Positions 1 to 8,730 of a stretch of DNA of 32,949 nt are shown here, in pieces. The number at the start of each line of letters is the position of its first letter. The first letter of the stretch is position 1. The notes under the pieces were generated by a model that was not told where the DNA came from, did not search any database, and saw only the letters and a list, made by a program, of their open reading frames with translations. A program made the position numbers and the translations under genes. The stretch is from Chitinophagaceae bacterium (GTDB lineage: Bacteria > Bacteroidota > Bacteroidia > Chitinophagales > Chitinophagaceae): contig SCVJ01000007.1 in NCBI GenBank assembly GCA_004322425.1, positions 1 through 32,949 on the forward strand, written 5' to 3'.

Positions 1-849
1 AACCTCATTTGCTCCTCGGATAATAATAGTGGAATCACTATTTTTTGCATCGTTCCATCTTTTTTGTTGTAATGGTGTAAGGCATTCTAATGGGTTTATC
101 AATTCACCCGATCCAACAATGATAAGATTGGAAGGTGCTGTAATTGAAAATTCATAATCGCCGTATTCACAATAAAATTCACCGGCACCCAAATATGGTA
201 ATGTGTTCCAGCCTTGTATATCATCATACACACACATTCTCGGAAACCACTGTGCTACTTCGTAAATAATTCCGTCTTTTGTCATAAGCCTTCCCATTCT
301 ATCTGTACCATATTCTGGAACTTGAAATTCAAATTTGATCAACAATTTTATTTTATTACCTGAAGCTTTTAAGGATTCCACTAACTCAATCTTCATTCGA
401 GTATCTGTTACATTGTATTTCGCTTTATTTATTTTTCCGGCAGTTTCAATATTTACCGACTTAATAATATCTCCATTTGTATACTCCGCATTTGCCCATC
501 TACCACCGGTTTGAGTTGTGGTAGCAGAGCCACGAGAATCTTGTTTGTAAATATTCTGATCTAATTGTAACCACAAAAATTTTAATTGATCGGGACTATT
601 ATTTGTATAAATAATTTCTAAATCTCCAGCAACTACATGTGTTGCGGTATCTAAGCTGCAAGTAATTTTATAATCAGCTTTATTTTGCCAATAACGATGA
701 CCGGGCTCACCGCTAGCACTTCGAAAATCGTTACCGGGGTAAGGATAAAATTGTGGATGAAAAGCTTCACGATGATCATATTTTGAATCTTGAGAGAAAC
801 TACTGCTTGAGCTTAACAGTAAACAAAAACCAAAAATTAATTTTTTCAT
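1..849 (-). CDS. M1 family metallopeptidase, exported (3' end beyond window)
   Basis: Open reading frame of 283 codons running off the left edge, so only the N-terminal part is visible. It starts at the ATG whose first base is 849, with a signal peptide MKKLIFGFCLLLSSSSSFSQ. The next 260 residues match the N-terminal beta-sandwich of gluzincin aminopeptidases (peptidase family M1). Seen are the segment YKITCSLDTATHVVAGDLEI, the aromatic WLQLDQNIY, and the family-typical QWFPRMCVYDDIQGW followed by GEFYCEYGDYEFSI. The catalytic HExxH and distal Glu would lie beyond the edge, so activity cannot be judged. Likely a periplasmic or surface aminopeptidase that trims peptides. It lies 74 bases downstream of the nucleotidyltransferase gene on the same strand; an imperfect -7 element (caaagtaa on the plus strand, 870-877) suggests its own promoter. 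Confidence 0.85.
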   Translation of the reverse strand, partial: MKKLIFGFCLLLSSSSSFSQDSKYDHREAFHPQFYPYPGNDFRSASGEPGHRYWQNKADYKITCSLDTATHVVAGDLEIIYTNNSPDQLKFLWLQLDQNIYKQDSRGSATTTQTGGRWANAEYTNGDIIKSVNIETAGKINKAKYNVTDTRMKIELVESLKASGNKIKLLIKFEFQVPEYGTDRMGRLMTKDGIIYEVAQWFPRMCVYDDIQGWNTLPYLGAGEFYCEYGDYEFSITAPSNLIIVGSGELINPLECLTPLQQKRWNDAKNSDSTIIIRGANEV

Positions 850-923
850 AGAAATTTTTTTGAGGAGACCAAAGTAAATAAAATTAAAAGAATCAAGGAA
901 AGATTAAAAACTTTAGCAATAAT

Positions 924-1649
924 TTATATAAAAATTGAAGTCGCGAGTGTTGCTGATTCAAGAGTGCCAACATCCAAAAATTTATCTCCGCTATGGTCGT
1001 ATCCAAGAATAGTATGGCTGGACGCAAGTTTCAGATAAACATCGGTTAGTGAAAATTTTCCATTAAATCCATTTTTTCGAATCAGTTCAAAAATTTCATA
1101 TTCGAAAACAGCAACACAGCTGTACGCCTTTGTTGAAAGATTAGAATGTGAAAGCGAAAGTTTTGTTTCGTCAGTCTTGCTATTTTTCCAACCACAAAGC
1201 CGATTATTTTCATCAAATAAAAAATTTCTAGAAGTAACTCTGTTTGTTACGCCCAAGGAAATAAGTGGTTGATGTTGTTGATGAAAAGCCAGCAGCTCGT
1301 TTATTTTAAGGTCCGTGAGAATGTCAACATTACAAGTTATTAGTCGTTCGGAAGGGGTAAAAAATTTCTGTGCATTCAATAATCCACCACCAGTTTCCAA
1401 AAGGGAATCCGTTTCATTACTTATTGTAATTGTTGCTCCCCAACCTTTATTTTTTTGGATTGCTGTAATTATGTGATCGGCAAAATGATGAACGTTAACA
1501 ATAATTTCTGTAATCCCGAATTGCTGTAGGTATTCTATATTTCTTTGTAAAAGTGATTTCCCATTTATCAATGCCAATGCTTTAGGATGCTTGTCTGTCC
1601 ATGGTTTGAAACGAGTTCCCAATCCGGCTGAAAAAAGTAATGCTTTCAT
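924..1649 (-). CDS. murU: MurU-like sugar-1-phosphate nucleotidyltransferase
   Basis: A 241-residue nucleotidyltransferase. The N-terminus has the nucleotide-binding signature GLGTRFKPWTDKHPKAL (residues 9-25), then NVHHFADHI, the metal-site stretch CNVDILTDL, and the C-terminal FLDVGTLESA. This short form without a left-handed beta-helix matches MurU (N-acetylmuramate alpha-1-phosphate uridylyltransferase) and small mannose-1-phosphate guanylyltransferases. The NVHH motif and the partner gene favour MurU: its ATG overlaps the stop of the upstream AmgK-like kinase by one base (TAATG), so translation is probably coupled. In Pseudomonas, AmgK phosphorylates MurNAc at C1 and MurU makes UDP-MurNAc, bypassing de novo synthesis. 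The sugar specificity is inferred; a guanylyltransferase is the main alternative. Confidence 0.8.
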   Translation of the reverse strand: MKALLFSAGLGTRFKPWTDKHPKALALINGKSLLQRNIEYLQQFGITEIIVNVHHFADHIITAIQKNKGWGATITISNETDSLLETGGGLLNAQKFFTPSERLITCNVDILTDLKINELLAFHQQHQPLISLGVTNRVTSRNFLFDENNRLCGWKNSKTDETKLSLSHSNLSTKAYSCVAVFEYEIFELIRKNGFNGKFSLTDVYLKLASSHTILGYDHSGDKFLDVGTLESATLATSIFI

Positions 1650-3106
1650 TATTCAATCCCCTTTTTTTCTAAGATGTTTTGTTCGCGGTGATGTAAAATA
1701 ATTTTCACGTTAAATTTATTTCTCAAATGTCGGGCTAGTGCATCGGCAGCATAAACGCTTCGGTGTTGGCCACCTGTGCACCCAAAATTGATTGATAAAT
1801 TTTCAAAATTTCTATTTAAGTATTCTTCAACAGTAATATCAACAGTATCAAAAACACTATTTAAAAATGAAATCATTTTTGTTTGTTGCTCTAAAAAAGA
1901 TTGTACAGATTTATCACGTCCGGTTAATACTTTAAATTCTTCCAATCTGCCAGGATTTAAAATGCCTCGGCAATCAAAAACAAATCCTCCACCATTTCCA
2001 GAGTTGTCTGTCGGGATTCCGTTTTTGTAAGAAAAACTAGAGATATTAATTATCAATGGAGTTTGATCTGTAGCTATTGGGGGTGAAAATTGTAGCATCG
2101 TTTCATCTGAAGTACAAATAGCTAAAACTTTTTGAAATTCGGGAATTTCAATATTCAAATCATTTTGGTTGAGAAATTCATTAAGATTTTTTAATGCTGT
2201 GGGAATACTCGTCAAAAAGTGTGCTTTTCGTTCAAACAAACCACGGAATCCGTATGCTCCAAGAACTTGCAAAAGCCGAATTAGAACAAATCCTTTGTAT
2301 TGGTTTCTAAAAGTTGTTCTATCTAATTTTTTACTTATTTGTAACTCTAAAGCATTCATGTAATCCACCAATAAATTTTCCTTCCATTCATTGCTTAAGT
2401 TGGCTTTGGCCTGCCACAATAAACTGGCAACATCGTATTGGGGCGCCCCTTTCATACCTCCTTGATAATCGATAAAGTGAATGGAGTTATCTTTTTGAAC
2501 CATAATATTCCGACTTTGAAAATCGCGGAACATAAAAAAACGATAATCTGTTTTCGATAGAAATTGGCTGAGTAATTCGAAATCATCTATCAATTTTTGT
2601 TTATCGTAAGGTTTGCGTAATGCGTCTAAAAAATAATATTTAAAATAAAGTAAATCCGCCATGATGGCCTGTTTGCCAAATTCTTGATTTGTAAGGCAAC
2701 GTGTGTAATCCAATTCTTTATCTCCGTTTACTTGAAGTTTGGCAAGTTCTTCTAAACTTTTTTTGAAAAGCGCATAAATGTTAGAAGTTGCTTCTTCTTT
2801 TTCTAGAAAATAGAGGAGGGAGTTGTCACCAAAATCTTCCTGTAAATAAAACAATCCATCGCTACTTACTTTATGAATAGTGGCCACTGGAAAATTTTGG
2901 GCTTTAAATTTTTTTGAAAAATAAATGAAAGCCTCGTTTTCTTTACTATTCGCACCATATGTGCCAATAAGTGTAGTGCCGTCTGATTGATGTACTCGAA
3001 AGTAGCGTCGCTCACTGCCAGACTGGGGAAGCACTTCAACCAACTTGGGCTTTATTCCTTTCCACGATTCATAAAGTTCGGATATTGCCTGTAACGATTT
3101 TTGCAT
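1649..3106 (-). CDS. AmgK-like amino-sugar kinase fused to a RapZ C-terminal domain
   Basis: A 485-residue two-domain protein. Residues 1 to about 315 are an aminoglycoside-phosphotransferase-type kinase: nucleotide-loop region SGSERRYFRV, catalytic loop FRDFQSRNIM (Asp195, Asn200) and metal-binding IDYQGG (Asp213), as in AmgK, which phosphorylates MurNAc/GlcNAc at the anomeric carbon. Residues about 350-485 are a RapZ (YvcJ) C-terminal domain: ISSFSYKNGIP, VFDCRGILNPG, LTGRDKSV and the signature GCTGGQHRSVYAADALA (from 442). The RapZ P-loop ATPase domain is absent. In E. coli this C-terminal domain binds glucosamine-6-phosphate and the adapter controls GlmS. The ATG at 3106 is preferred over one 39 bases upstream, because a -7 element lies at 3111-3118 and the extra residues look unlike the family. 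The stop overlaps the murU-like start. Confidence 0.85.
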   Translation of the reverse strand: MQKSLQAISELYESWKGIKPKLVEVLPQSGSERRYFRVHQSDGTTLIGTYGANSKENEAFIYFSKKFKAQNFPVATIHKVSSDGLFYLQEDFGDNSLLYFLEKEEATSNIYALFKKSLEELAKLQVNGDKELDYTRCLTNQEFGKQAIMADLLYFKYYFLDALRKPYDKQKLIDDFELLSQFLSKTDYRFFMFRDFQSRNIMVQKDNSIHFIDYQGGMKGAPQYDVASLLWQAKANLSNEWKENLLVDYMNALELQISKKLDRTTFRNQYKGFVLIRLLQVLGAYGFRGLFERKAHFLTSIPTALKNLNEFLNQNDLNIEIPEFQKVLAICTSDETMLQFSPPIATDQTPLIINISSFSYKNGIPTDNSGNGGGFVFDCRGILNPGRLEEFKVLTGRDKSVQSFLEQQTKMISFLNSVFDTVDITVEEYLNRNFENLSINFGCTGGQHRSVYAADALARHLRNKFNVKIILHHREQNILEKKGIE

Positions 3107-3110
3107 GTAG

Positions 3111-3118
3111 CAAAAGTA
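3111..3118 (-). promoter_or_regulatory. -7 promoter element upstream of the kinase-murU pair
   Basis: The minus strand reads TACTTTTG, an exact match to TAnnTTTG, ending only four bases before the ATG at 3106. If used, the transcript would begin at or almost at the start codon (leaderless). No TTG lies at the usual 19-base distance. Confidence 0.35.
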
Positions 3119-3167
3119 ACCGAAATGAATAGGAAGAGAGAACACTAACGGGCATTAGTTTTTATTT

Positions 3168-3175
3168 TAACTTTG
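3168..3175 (+). promoter_or_regulatory. -7 promoter element upstream of icmF
   Basis: TAACTTTG, an exact TAnnTTTG match, ends 23 bases before the icmF ATG. This is the common spacing for Bacteroidota genes with short leaders. No clear -33 TTG is seen. Confidence 0.4.
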
Positions 3176-3198
3176 AAGCCTTCAGATAGAAAATTGAT

Positions 3199-6100
3199 AT
3201 GGGAACTAAGCCGAAAAATAAGATAAGAATTGTAACAGCCGCTTCTTTGTTCGATGGGCACGATGCGGCAATAAATATCATGCGCAGAATTTTGCAGGCA
3301 AAAGGAGCCGAAATTATTCACTTAGGCCATAACCGCAGCGTTCATGAAATTGTTGAAACAGCCATCGAAGAAGATGTGCAAGGAATCGCCATTACAAGCT
3401 ATCAGGGTGGGCATCTGGAATTTTTTAAATACATGAAAGATTTGTTGGATGAAAATGGTTGTAGTCAGATAAAAATATTTGGCGGCGGAGGTGGAACTAT
3501 TTTACCTAATGAGATTGAAGAATTACATCAATATGGAATTGCCAAAATATTTTCTCCCGATGATGGAAGAAAAATGGGATTGGAGGGAATGATTGAAGAA
3601 GTAATTCGTCAGTGCGATGTTCAGCTAAACGGAAATCCCAACTTTGCAACTAAGCTAAAACTTGATGAAGTAAGAGACATTCGAAAAATTGCCCGACAAA
3701 TTACGAATGTAGAAAATGGAATACCAATTGGTGATAGTAGCAAAAAGAAAGATGAAAAATATATTCCAGTTTTAGGAATAACTGGAACCGGTGGTGCGGG
3801 AAAATCATCAGTTACCGATGAGCTTGTGCGCAGATTTTTGAATAATTTTTTAGATAAAACAATTGCAGTTATTTCTGTTGATCCGTCCAAGAAAAAAACA
3901 GGGGGAGCATTATTGGGCGATAGAATAAGAATGAATTCTATTTCAAATCCAAGAGCCTACATGCGTTCACTGGCTACACGAGAGGATAACACAGCGTTGA
4001 GTGGCGCAGTGCAACAAGCCATTGATGTTTGTAAGGCGGAAAAATTTGATTTCATTATTTTGGAAAGTGCTGGAGTTGGGCAAAGCGATGCGTCAATTCT
4101 TGATTATTGCGACATCAGCATGTATGTAATGACTCCTGAATATGGGGCTGCAACACAGTTGGAAAAAATAAACATGCTAGATTTTGCCGATTTGATTTGT
4201 ATTAACAAATTCGACAAAGCCGGTTCATTGGATGCCATTGCTGATGTAAGGAAGCAATACAAACGTAATCATCAATTATTTACAGCCAAAGATCACGAGC
4301 TTCCAATTATTGGAACAATGGCAAGTAAGTTCAATGACGATGGCGTTAATAATCTATTTGCATTGCTGCTAAATAAAATCGAAGCAAAAACAAAAATTAA
4401 TTTTGGAGAATATAGTTTTTCCGAAACTGCAAAAATTTTACAAGCTATTATTCCTTCTGGTCGAGTTCGTTATTTAAGTGAAATATCGGAGAACAATCGC
4501 AACTACGATCAACTAGTAAAAGATCAAGCCAGCATTGCTTCTAAAGTATACCAATTACAAGGAAGTTTGGAAGTATTGACTGGAAGTTTAAATGACTCTT
4601 CTTTAAAAATAATAAAAGAGCAACTAAGTTTTTACTTGGAGCAGCTAACTCCTATTAGTCGAAAATTGATAAGCAACTGGGAAAAAAAGAAAAAAGAATA
4701 TCAAAAAGATTTTTATGAATTTTCTGTTCGTGATAAAGTAATAAAACAAGAAATGTTTACTAAAAGTTTATCCGGACTTCGCATTCCAAAAATTGTACTA
4801 CCAAAATATTCAGACTGGGGCGATCTTTTAAGATGGCAAGCACAAGAGAACGTACCGGGGCATTTTCCATTTACGGCAGGTGTGTTTCCATTGAAACGAG
4901 AAGGAGAGGATCCAACAAGGATGTTTGCCGGAGAAGGTACACCGGAAAGAACCAATAAAAGATTTCATTATGTAAGCTTTGATCAGCCTGCAAAGCGCCT
5001 GTCTACAGCGTTTGACAGTGTAACTTTGTATGGTGAAGATCCCGCTTATCGACCAGATATTTATGGAAAGGTTGGCAATAGTGGTGTAAGTATTGCAACA
5101 GTTGATGATGCTAAAAAATTATACAGCGGTTTCGATTTGTGCGATTCCAAGACAAGTGTGTCGATGACAATTAATGGACCAGCTCCTATTCTTCTTGCAT
5201 TTTTTATGAATGCCGCTATTGATCAACAATGCGAAAAAAAGATTAAAGAGTTAGGAATAGATTCAACGGTTGAAAAAATTAAAAATTCAAAATTCAAAAA
5301 ACAAAATTCTCCAGTATACAGTAATTCATCAGCACACCAAAAATTACCGGAAGGGAACAATGGATTGGGATTGCAATTATTGGGACTAAGTGGAGAAGAA
5401 ATTTTATCAGAATCCGATTACGCAATATGCAAGAAAGATGCGTTACAGCAAGTTCGGGGAACAGTACAATCTGATATTCTAAAAGAAGATCAAGCTCAAA
5501 ATACTTGTATTTTTTCTACAGAATTTGCCTTAAAGTTAATGGGCGATGTACAAGAATATTTCATTCATAATAAAGTAAAAAATTTTTATAGCGTCAGTAT
5601 CAGTGGTTATCATATTGCTGAAGCCGGCGCCAATCCTATCTCACAGCTAGCCTTTACTTTATCAAATGGATTTACGTACGTTGAATATTATTTGAGTCGT
5701 GGTATGCTCATTGATGATTTTGCCCCCAACCTTTCTTTCTTTTTCAGCAATGGAATGGATCCGGAATACACCGTTATTGGAAGAGTAGCAAGAAGAATTT
5801 GGGCCAAAGCAATGAAGTACAAGTATAAAGCAAACAAGCGAAGCCAAATGTTGAAATATCATATTCAAACATCAGGAAGAAGTTTGCATGCTCAAGAAAT
5901 TGATTTCAATGACATACGAACAACCTTACAAGCATTGTATGCTATTTACGACAACTGTAATTCCTTACACACGAATGCCTATGATGAAGCCATAACAACA
6001 CCTACTGAAGAAAGTGTAAGAAGGGCAATGGCTATTCAATTAATCATCAACAGAGAATTGGGAACCGCCAAAACAGAAAATTTTATTCAAGGAAGTTTTG

Positions 6101-6555
6101 CAACAGAAGAACTAACTGATTTGGTGGAAGAGGCCGTGCTTACTGAGTTTGACCGAATCACAGAAAGGGGCGGTGTTTTAGGTGCCATGGAAAGAATGTA
6201 TCAGCGAAATAAGATTCAGGAAGAAAGTTTATTTTATGAGCAACAAAAGCATACTGGCGAATTACCACTAATTGGCGTTAATACATTTTTTAATAAAAAA
6301 GGTAGTCCCACTGTTGTTCCCAGCGAAGTGATTCGAAGCACTAACGAAGAAAAAGAACAGCAAATTAATAATTTGCAAAAATTTTGGAAACGCAATGAAA
6401 ATATAGCTGCTGAAAAAATTGCAAAATTGAAACAAGTTGCTATCAACAATGAAAATATTTTTGAGGAATTGATGGAGTCAGTCAAGTATTGTTCGCTTGG
6501 TCAAATTACTCACGCTTTGTACGAAGTAGGTGGCCAATATCGGAGAAGCATGTAA
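3199..6555 (+). CDS. icmF: Fused adenosylcobalamin-dependent isobutyryl-CoA mutase IcmF
   Basis: An 1118-residue protein that interconverts branched and linear acyl-CoAs (isobutyryl/n-butyryl type) using coenzyme B12. Domains in order: B12-binding domain, residues 1-140, with [14 protein letters not shown] (His21 as lower axial ligand), SYQGG and the GGGGGT loop; MeaB-like G-protein chaperone, about 185-400, with P-loop [12 protein letters not shown] (193-204), [26 protein letters not shown] and NKFD (336-339); helical linker, about 405-535; mutase TIM barrel, about 540-1118, with [21 protein letters not shown]. The last motif is the IcmF form and differs from methylmalonyl-CoA mutase. The built-in GTPase gates cofactor loading. 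The exact substrate (isobutyryl, isovaleryl or pivalyl) cannot be settled by eye. Its first gene partner downstream, 32 bases away, is a cell-wall amidase with no evident metabolic link. Confidence 0.93.
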   Translation: MGTKPKNKIRIVTAASLFDGHDAAINIMRRILQAKGAEIIHLGHNRSVHEIVETAIEEDVQGIAITSYQGGHLEFFKYMKDLLDENGCSQIKIFGGGGGTILPNEIEELHQYGIAKIFSPDDGRKMGLEGMIEEVIRQCDVQLNGNPNFATKLKLDEVRDIRKIARQITNVENGIPIGDSSKKKDEKYIPVLGITGTGGAGKSSVTDELVRRFLNNFLDKTIAVISVDPSKKKTGGALLGDRIRMNSISNPRAYMRSLATREDNTALSGAVQQAIDVCKAEKFDFIILESAGVGQSDASILDYCDISMYVMTPEYGAATQLEKINMLDFADLICINKFDKAGSLDAIADVRKQYKRNHQLFTAKDHELPIIGTMASKFNDDGVNNLFALLLNKIEAKTKINFGEYSFSETAKILQAIIPSGRVRYLSEISENNRNYDQLVKDQASIASKVYQLQGSLEVLTGSLNDSSLKIIKEQLSFYLEQLTPISRKLISNWEKKKKEYQKDFYEFSVRDKVIKQEMFTKSLSGLRIPKIVLPKYSDWGDLLRWQAQENVPGHFPFTAGVFPLKREGEDPTRMFAGEGTPERTNKRFHYVSFDQPAKRLSTAFDSVTLYGEDPAYRPDIYGKVGNSGVSIATVDDAKKLYSGFDLCDSKTSVSMTINGPAPILLAFFMNAAIDQQCEKKIKELGIDSTVEKIKNSKFKKQNSPVYSNSSAHQKLPEGNNGLGLQLLGLSGEEILSESDYAICKKDALQQVRGTVQSDILKEDQAQNTCIFSTEFALKLMGDVQEYFIHNKVKNFYSVSISGYHIAEAGANPISQLAFTLSNGFTYVEYYLSRGMLIDDFAPNLSFFFSNGMDPEYTVIGRVARRIWAKAMKYKYKANKRSQMLKYHIQTSGRSLHAQEIDFNDIRTTLQALYAIYDNCNSLHTNAYDEAITTPTEESVRRAMAIQLIINRELGTAKTENFIQGSFATEELTDLVEEAVLTEFDRITERGGVLGAMERMYQRNKIQEESLFYEQQKHTGELPLIGVNTFFNKKGSPTVVPSEVIRSTNEEKEQQINNLQKFWKRNENIAAEKIAKLKQVAINNENIFEELMESVKYCSLGQITHALYEVGGQYRRSM

Positions 6556-6587
6556 TCAAATTGATAAAATAAAAAAGAAAACACAGT

Positions 6588-7397
6588 ATGAAATATTTTT
6601 TGGCGCTATCAATAATTGTAATAGGATTGTATGCTTGTGCTCCCAAACCTTATTCAGACACCAATAAAAGCTATAAAAAACAAGTAAAAAATTATGGTAA
6701 ACAATTGCATCGGTTTCCGTTACAAGACTCAGCAGGATTGATTTATAGCAAACAATTTGTGGGCACGACAAATCTTTCTATGCGTCGCCCCAATTTTGTT
6801 GTTATTCATCACACAGCACAAAATAGTTGCGAGCAAACTTTAAAAACATTCACATTGCCACGTACGGCAGTAAGCTCACATTATGTTATTTGTCGAGATG
6901 GATCTGTGTATCACATGCTCAACGATTTGTTACGAGCGCATCATGCGGGAGTTAGCAAATGGGGCAATGCAACAGATTTGAATTCGAGTAGTATCGGTAT
7001 TGAAATTGACAATAATGGAGGTGAACCATTTGCGGAACAACAGATGAATAGTTTGGTGCAATTATTGGATCGATTGAAAAAAGCATACAACATTCCTACT
7101 GCCAATTTTGTTGGACACGCAGATGTGGCTCCAGGAAGGAAAGTTGATCCCAGTCGACATTTTTCATGGGAGTTGCTTGCCACCAAAGGGTTTGGATATT
7201 GGTATGATACAACACGTGTGGAAGTGCCAACCGATTTTAACGCCATTCAAGCACTTCGAATAATAGGGTATAATACAACGAATCTTTCCAACGCCATTCA
7301 GTCATTCAAAATTCATTTTATACCGCAAGACACAACAAGAGTCATCTTAGATGCGGATAAAAAAATTCTTTATGACTTAGCTACGAAATATCAATAA
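6588..7397 (+). CDS. AmpD-type N-acetylmuramoyl-L-alanine amidase, lipoprotein
   Basis: A 269-residue Amidase_2/PGRP-fold enzyme that cuts the MurNAc-L-Ala bond of peptidoglycan or muropeptides. The lipoprotein signal MKYFLALSIIVIGLYAC places the acylated cysteine at residue 17, so it should be membrane-anchored on the periplasmic side. Zinc-site motifs are intact: VVIHHTAQ (His74/75), RAHHAG, GHADVAPGRKVDP (His177, Lys185, Asp187), matching the His-His-Asp ligands and catalytic Lys of AmpD. About 70 residues follow the catalytic domain. It follows icmF by 32 bases on the same strand and is probably cotranscribed. With the AmgK/MurU-like pair 3.5 kb away it suggests a local cell-wall recycling theme: this enzyme could release the sugar moiety that the kinase uses. 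That link is inference. Confidence 0.88.
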   Translation: MKYFLALSIIVIGLYACAPKPYSDTNKSYKKQVKNYGKQLHRFPLQDSAGLIYSKQFVGTTNLSMRRPNFVVIHHTAQNSCEQTLKTFTLPRTAVSSHYVICRDGSVYHMLNDLLRAHHAGVSKWGNATDLNSSSIGIEIDNNGGEPFAEQQMNSLVQLLDRLKKAYNIPTANFVGHADVAPGRKVDPSRHFSWELLATKGFGYWYDTTRVEVPTDFNAIQALRIIGYNTTNLSNAIQSFKIHFIPQDTTRVILDADKKILYDLATKYQ

Positions 7398-7424
7398 AGA
7401 GTGGTAAGCTAAAAATTGTAAAAA

Positions 7425-8600
7425 TCATTTCGAGTAAAATTTCCACTTTTCAAAAAACAAAAAATAAAGGACAACAAAAGCTGTTGCTATAGCAGCCATT
7501 AAAAATGTTGAACTACTACCCGACAAAAACCAAATCAATCCAGCAACAGTACTAGCCAATAATGCCGAAATGCTTTGACAGGAAGTATAAAATCCTACTG
7601 CCGTAGCAGTATTTTCACGGTGTGCAATATTCGTAATCCAAGCTTTGGCAATGCCTTCTGTGGCGGCAGCATATATTCCATAAACAAAAAATAAAAAGAA
7701 AATAGCATTGGTTGACGGACGCATTGCAAAACCACTGTAAACAATTACAAACAACAAAAGTCCAAAAATGAAAACTTTTTTTAATCCAAATTTATCTGCT
7801 AAAGAACCTAACGGATAGGCAGATGCAGCAAAAATTAAATTATAAAAAATGTAGGCAGCAATTGTAATCGTATCGCTACCAGTTATTTCTTTTGTAATTA
7901 ATAAAAGGAATACATCGGAGCTATTGAATAAGGCAAACAACAAAAGTCCAACAACTAATTTTTTATATTCGGTAGTGGCAGTTTTCCAATATTTGAAAAA
8001 TGAAAAAAAATTTCCTTTTGATAAATTGGATATCGGCTGCTTGTTTTCTTTTAACAAAAAAAGTAACAAAACGGAAATAATACCGGGAATAAAAGCCAAG
8101 AGAAAAAGTGTGGTGTGCTGTTTGGGAAAAAAATAAAGAAACAGTAAAGCCAATAGAGGTCCAATAGTAGCACCCAAAGTATCCATGCTTCGATGAAATC
8201 CAAAAACCGTTGCTTTGGTTTCGAAGGTTGCTTGGTTGGAAAGTAGCGCATCGCGAGCAGCAGTTCGTAAACCTTTTCCCAACCGATCTGTCGTTCTTGC
8301 AAAAAATATCCAAATGGGGTAAACAAAGAAAGCCATCATAGGTTTACTGATGGCACTTAACAAATATCCTGATTTAATAAATGGCAAGCGCCTACCGGTT
8401 TCATCACTTCGTTTTCCAAAGTATCCCTTACTGATGCCTGCTGTAAATTCAGCAACTCCTTCCAAAATTCCAATCAACAAAACAGAAAATCCAATTTCTT
8501 TTAAATAAACCGGCACCACGGGGTACAACATTTCGCTGGCAATATCTGCAAATAAGCTTACTGCGGAAAGTATCAAAACTGTTCGGTTGACAATACGCAT
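7425..8600 (-). CDS. Major facilitator superfamily transporter
   Basis: A 391-residue integral membrane protein with about 12 hydrophobic segments. The N-terminal half carries TLILSAVSLFADIASEMLYP-like residues, a loop GKRSDETGRRLP between helices 2 and 3 (MFS motif A position), and DRLGKGLRTAARDAL after helix 4, a signature I associate with a drug/metabolite MFS subgroup found in Bacteroidota and Proteobacteria. The substrate is unknown. The start is taken as the ATG at 8600 (MRIVNRTVLIL); an in-frame ATG 87 bases upstream would add a polar, non-homologous extension. It is convergent with the amidase gene (27 bases between stops) and divergent from mreB. Confidence 0.8.
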   Translation of the reverse strand: MRIVNRTVLILSAVSLFADIASEMLYPVVPVYLKEIGFSVLLIGILEGVAEFTAGISKGYFGKRSDETGRRLPFIKSGYLLSAISKPMMAFFVYPIWIFFARTTDRLGKGLRTAARDALLSNQATFETKATVFGFHRSMDTLGATIGPLLALLFLYFFPKQHTTLFLLAFIPGIISVLLLFLLKENKQPISNLSKGNFFSFFKYWKTATTEYKKLVVGLLLFALFNSSDVFLLLITKEITGSDTITIAAYIFYNLIFAASAYPLGSLADKFGLKKVFIFGLLLFVIVYSGFAMRPSTNAIFFLFFVYGIYAAATEGIAKAWITNIAHRENTATAVGFYTSCQSISALLASTVAGLIWFLSGSSSTFLMAAIATAFVVLYFLFFEKWKFYSK

Positions 8601-8676
8601 ACATTGAAGATAATAAAATTGAGATGGTGATGAGGAATGAATCGTAAAAAAATATTGTATTGTACAGATTTCCATC

Positions 8677-8706
8677 TTGTAATTCAAATAATTTCCGCCA
8701 ACTTTG
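8677..8706 (+). promoter_or_regulatory. Promoter of the mreBCD-mrdA-rodA operon
   Basis: A TTG at 8677-8679 is followed after 19 bases by CAACTTTG at 8699-8706, which matches the Bacteroidota pattern TTG-N19-TAnnTTTG in all but one position. The -7 element ends 24 bases before the mreB ATG. Confidence 0.5.
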
Positions 8707-8730
8707 CTTCCATTAATTACAATCCATCAC

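Noticed and set aside
1776-2030. Plus-strand open frame inside the kinase-RapZ gene
   Set aside because: Antisense to a well-supported gene, with no recognisable motif and low-complexity composition; treated as a shadow, as are the other short opposite-strand frames.
3107-3145. N-terminal extension of the kinase-RapZ gene from an ATG at 3145
   Set aside because: The added 13 residues are hydrophobic/aromatic and unlike the kinase N-terminus, and the best -7 element (3111-3118) would fall inside the coding region.
7963-8326. Alternative-frame open frames of 91-116 codons inside the MFS gene
   Set aside because: They overlap transmembrane helices of a clear MFS protein and read as Cys/Phe-rich noise.
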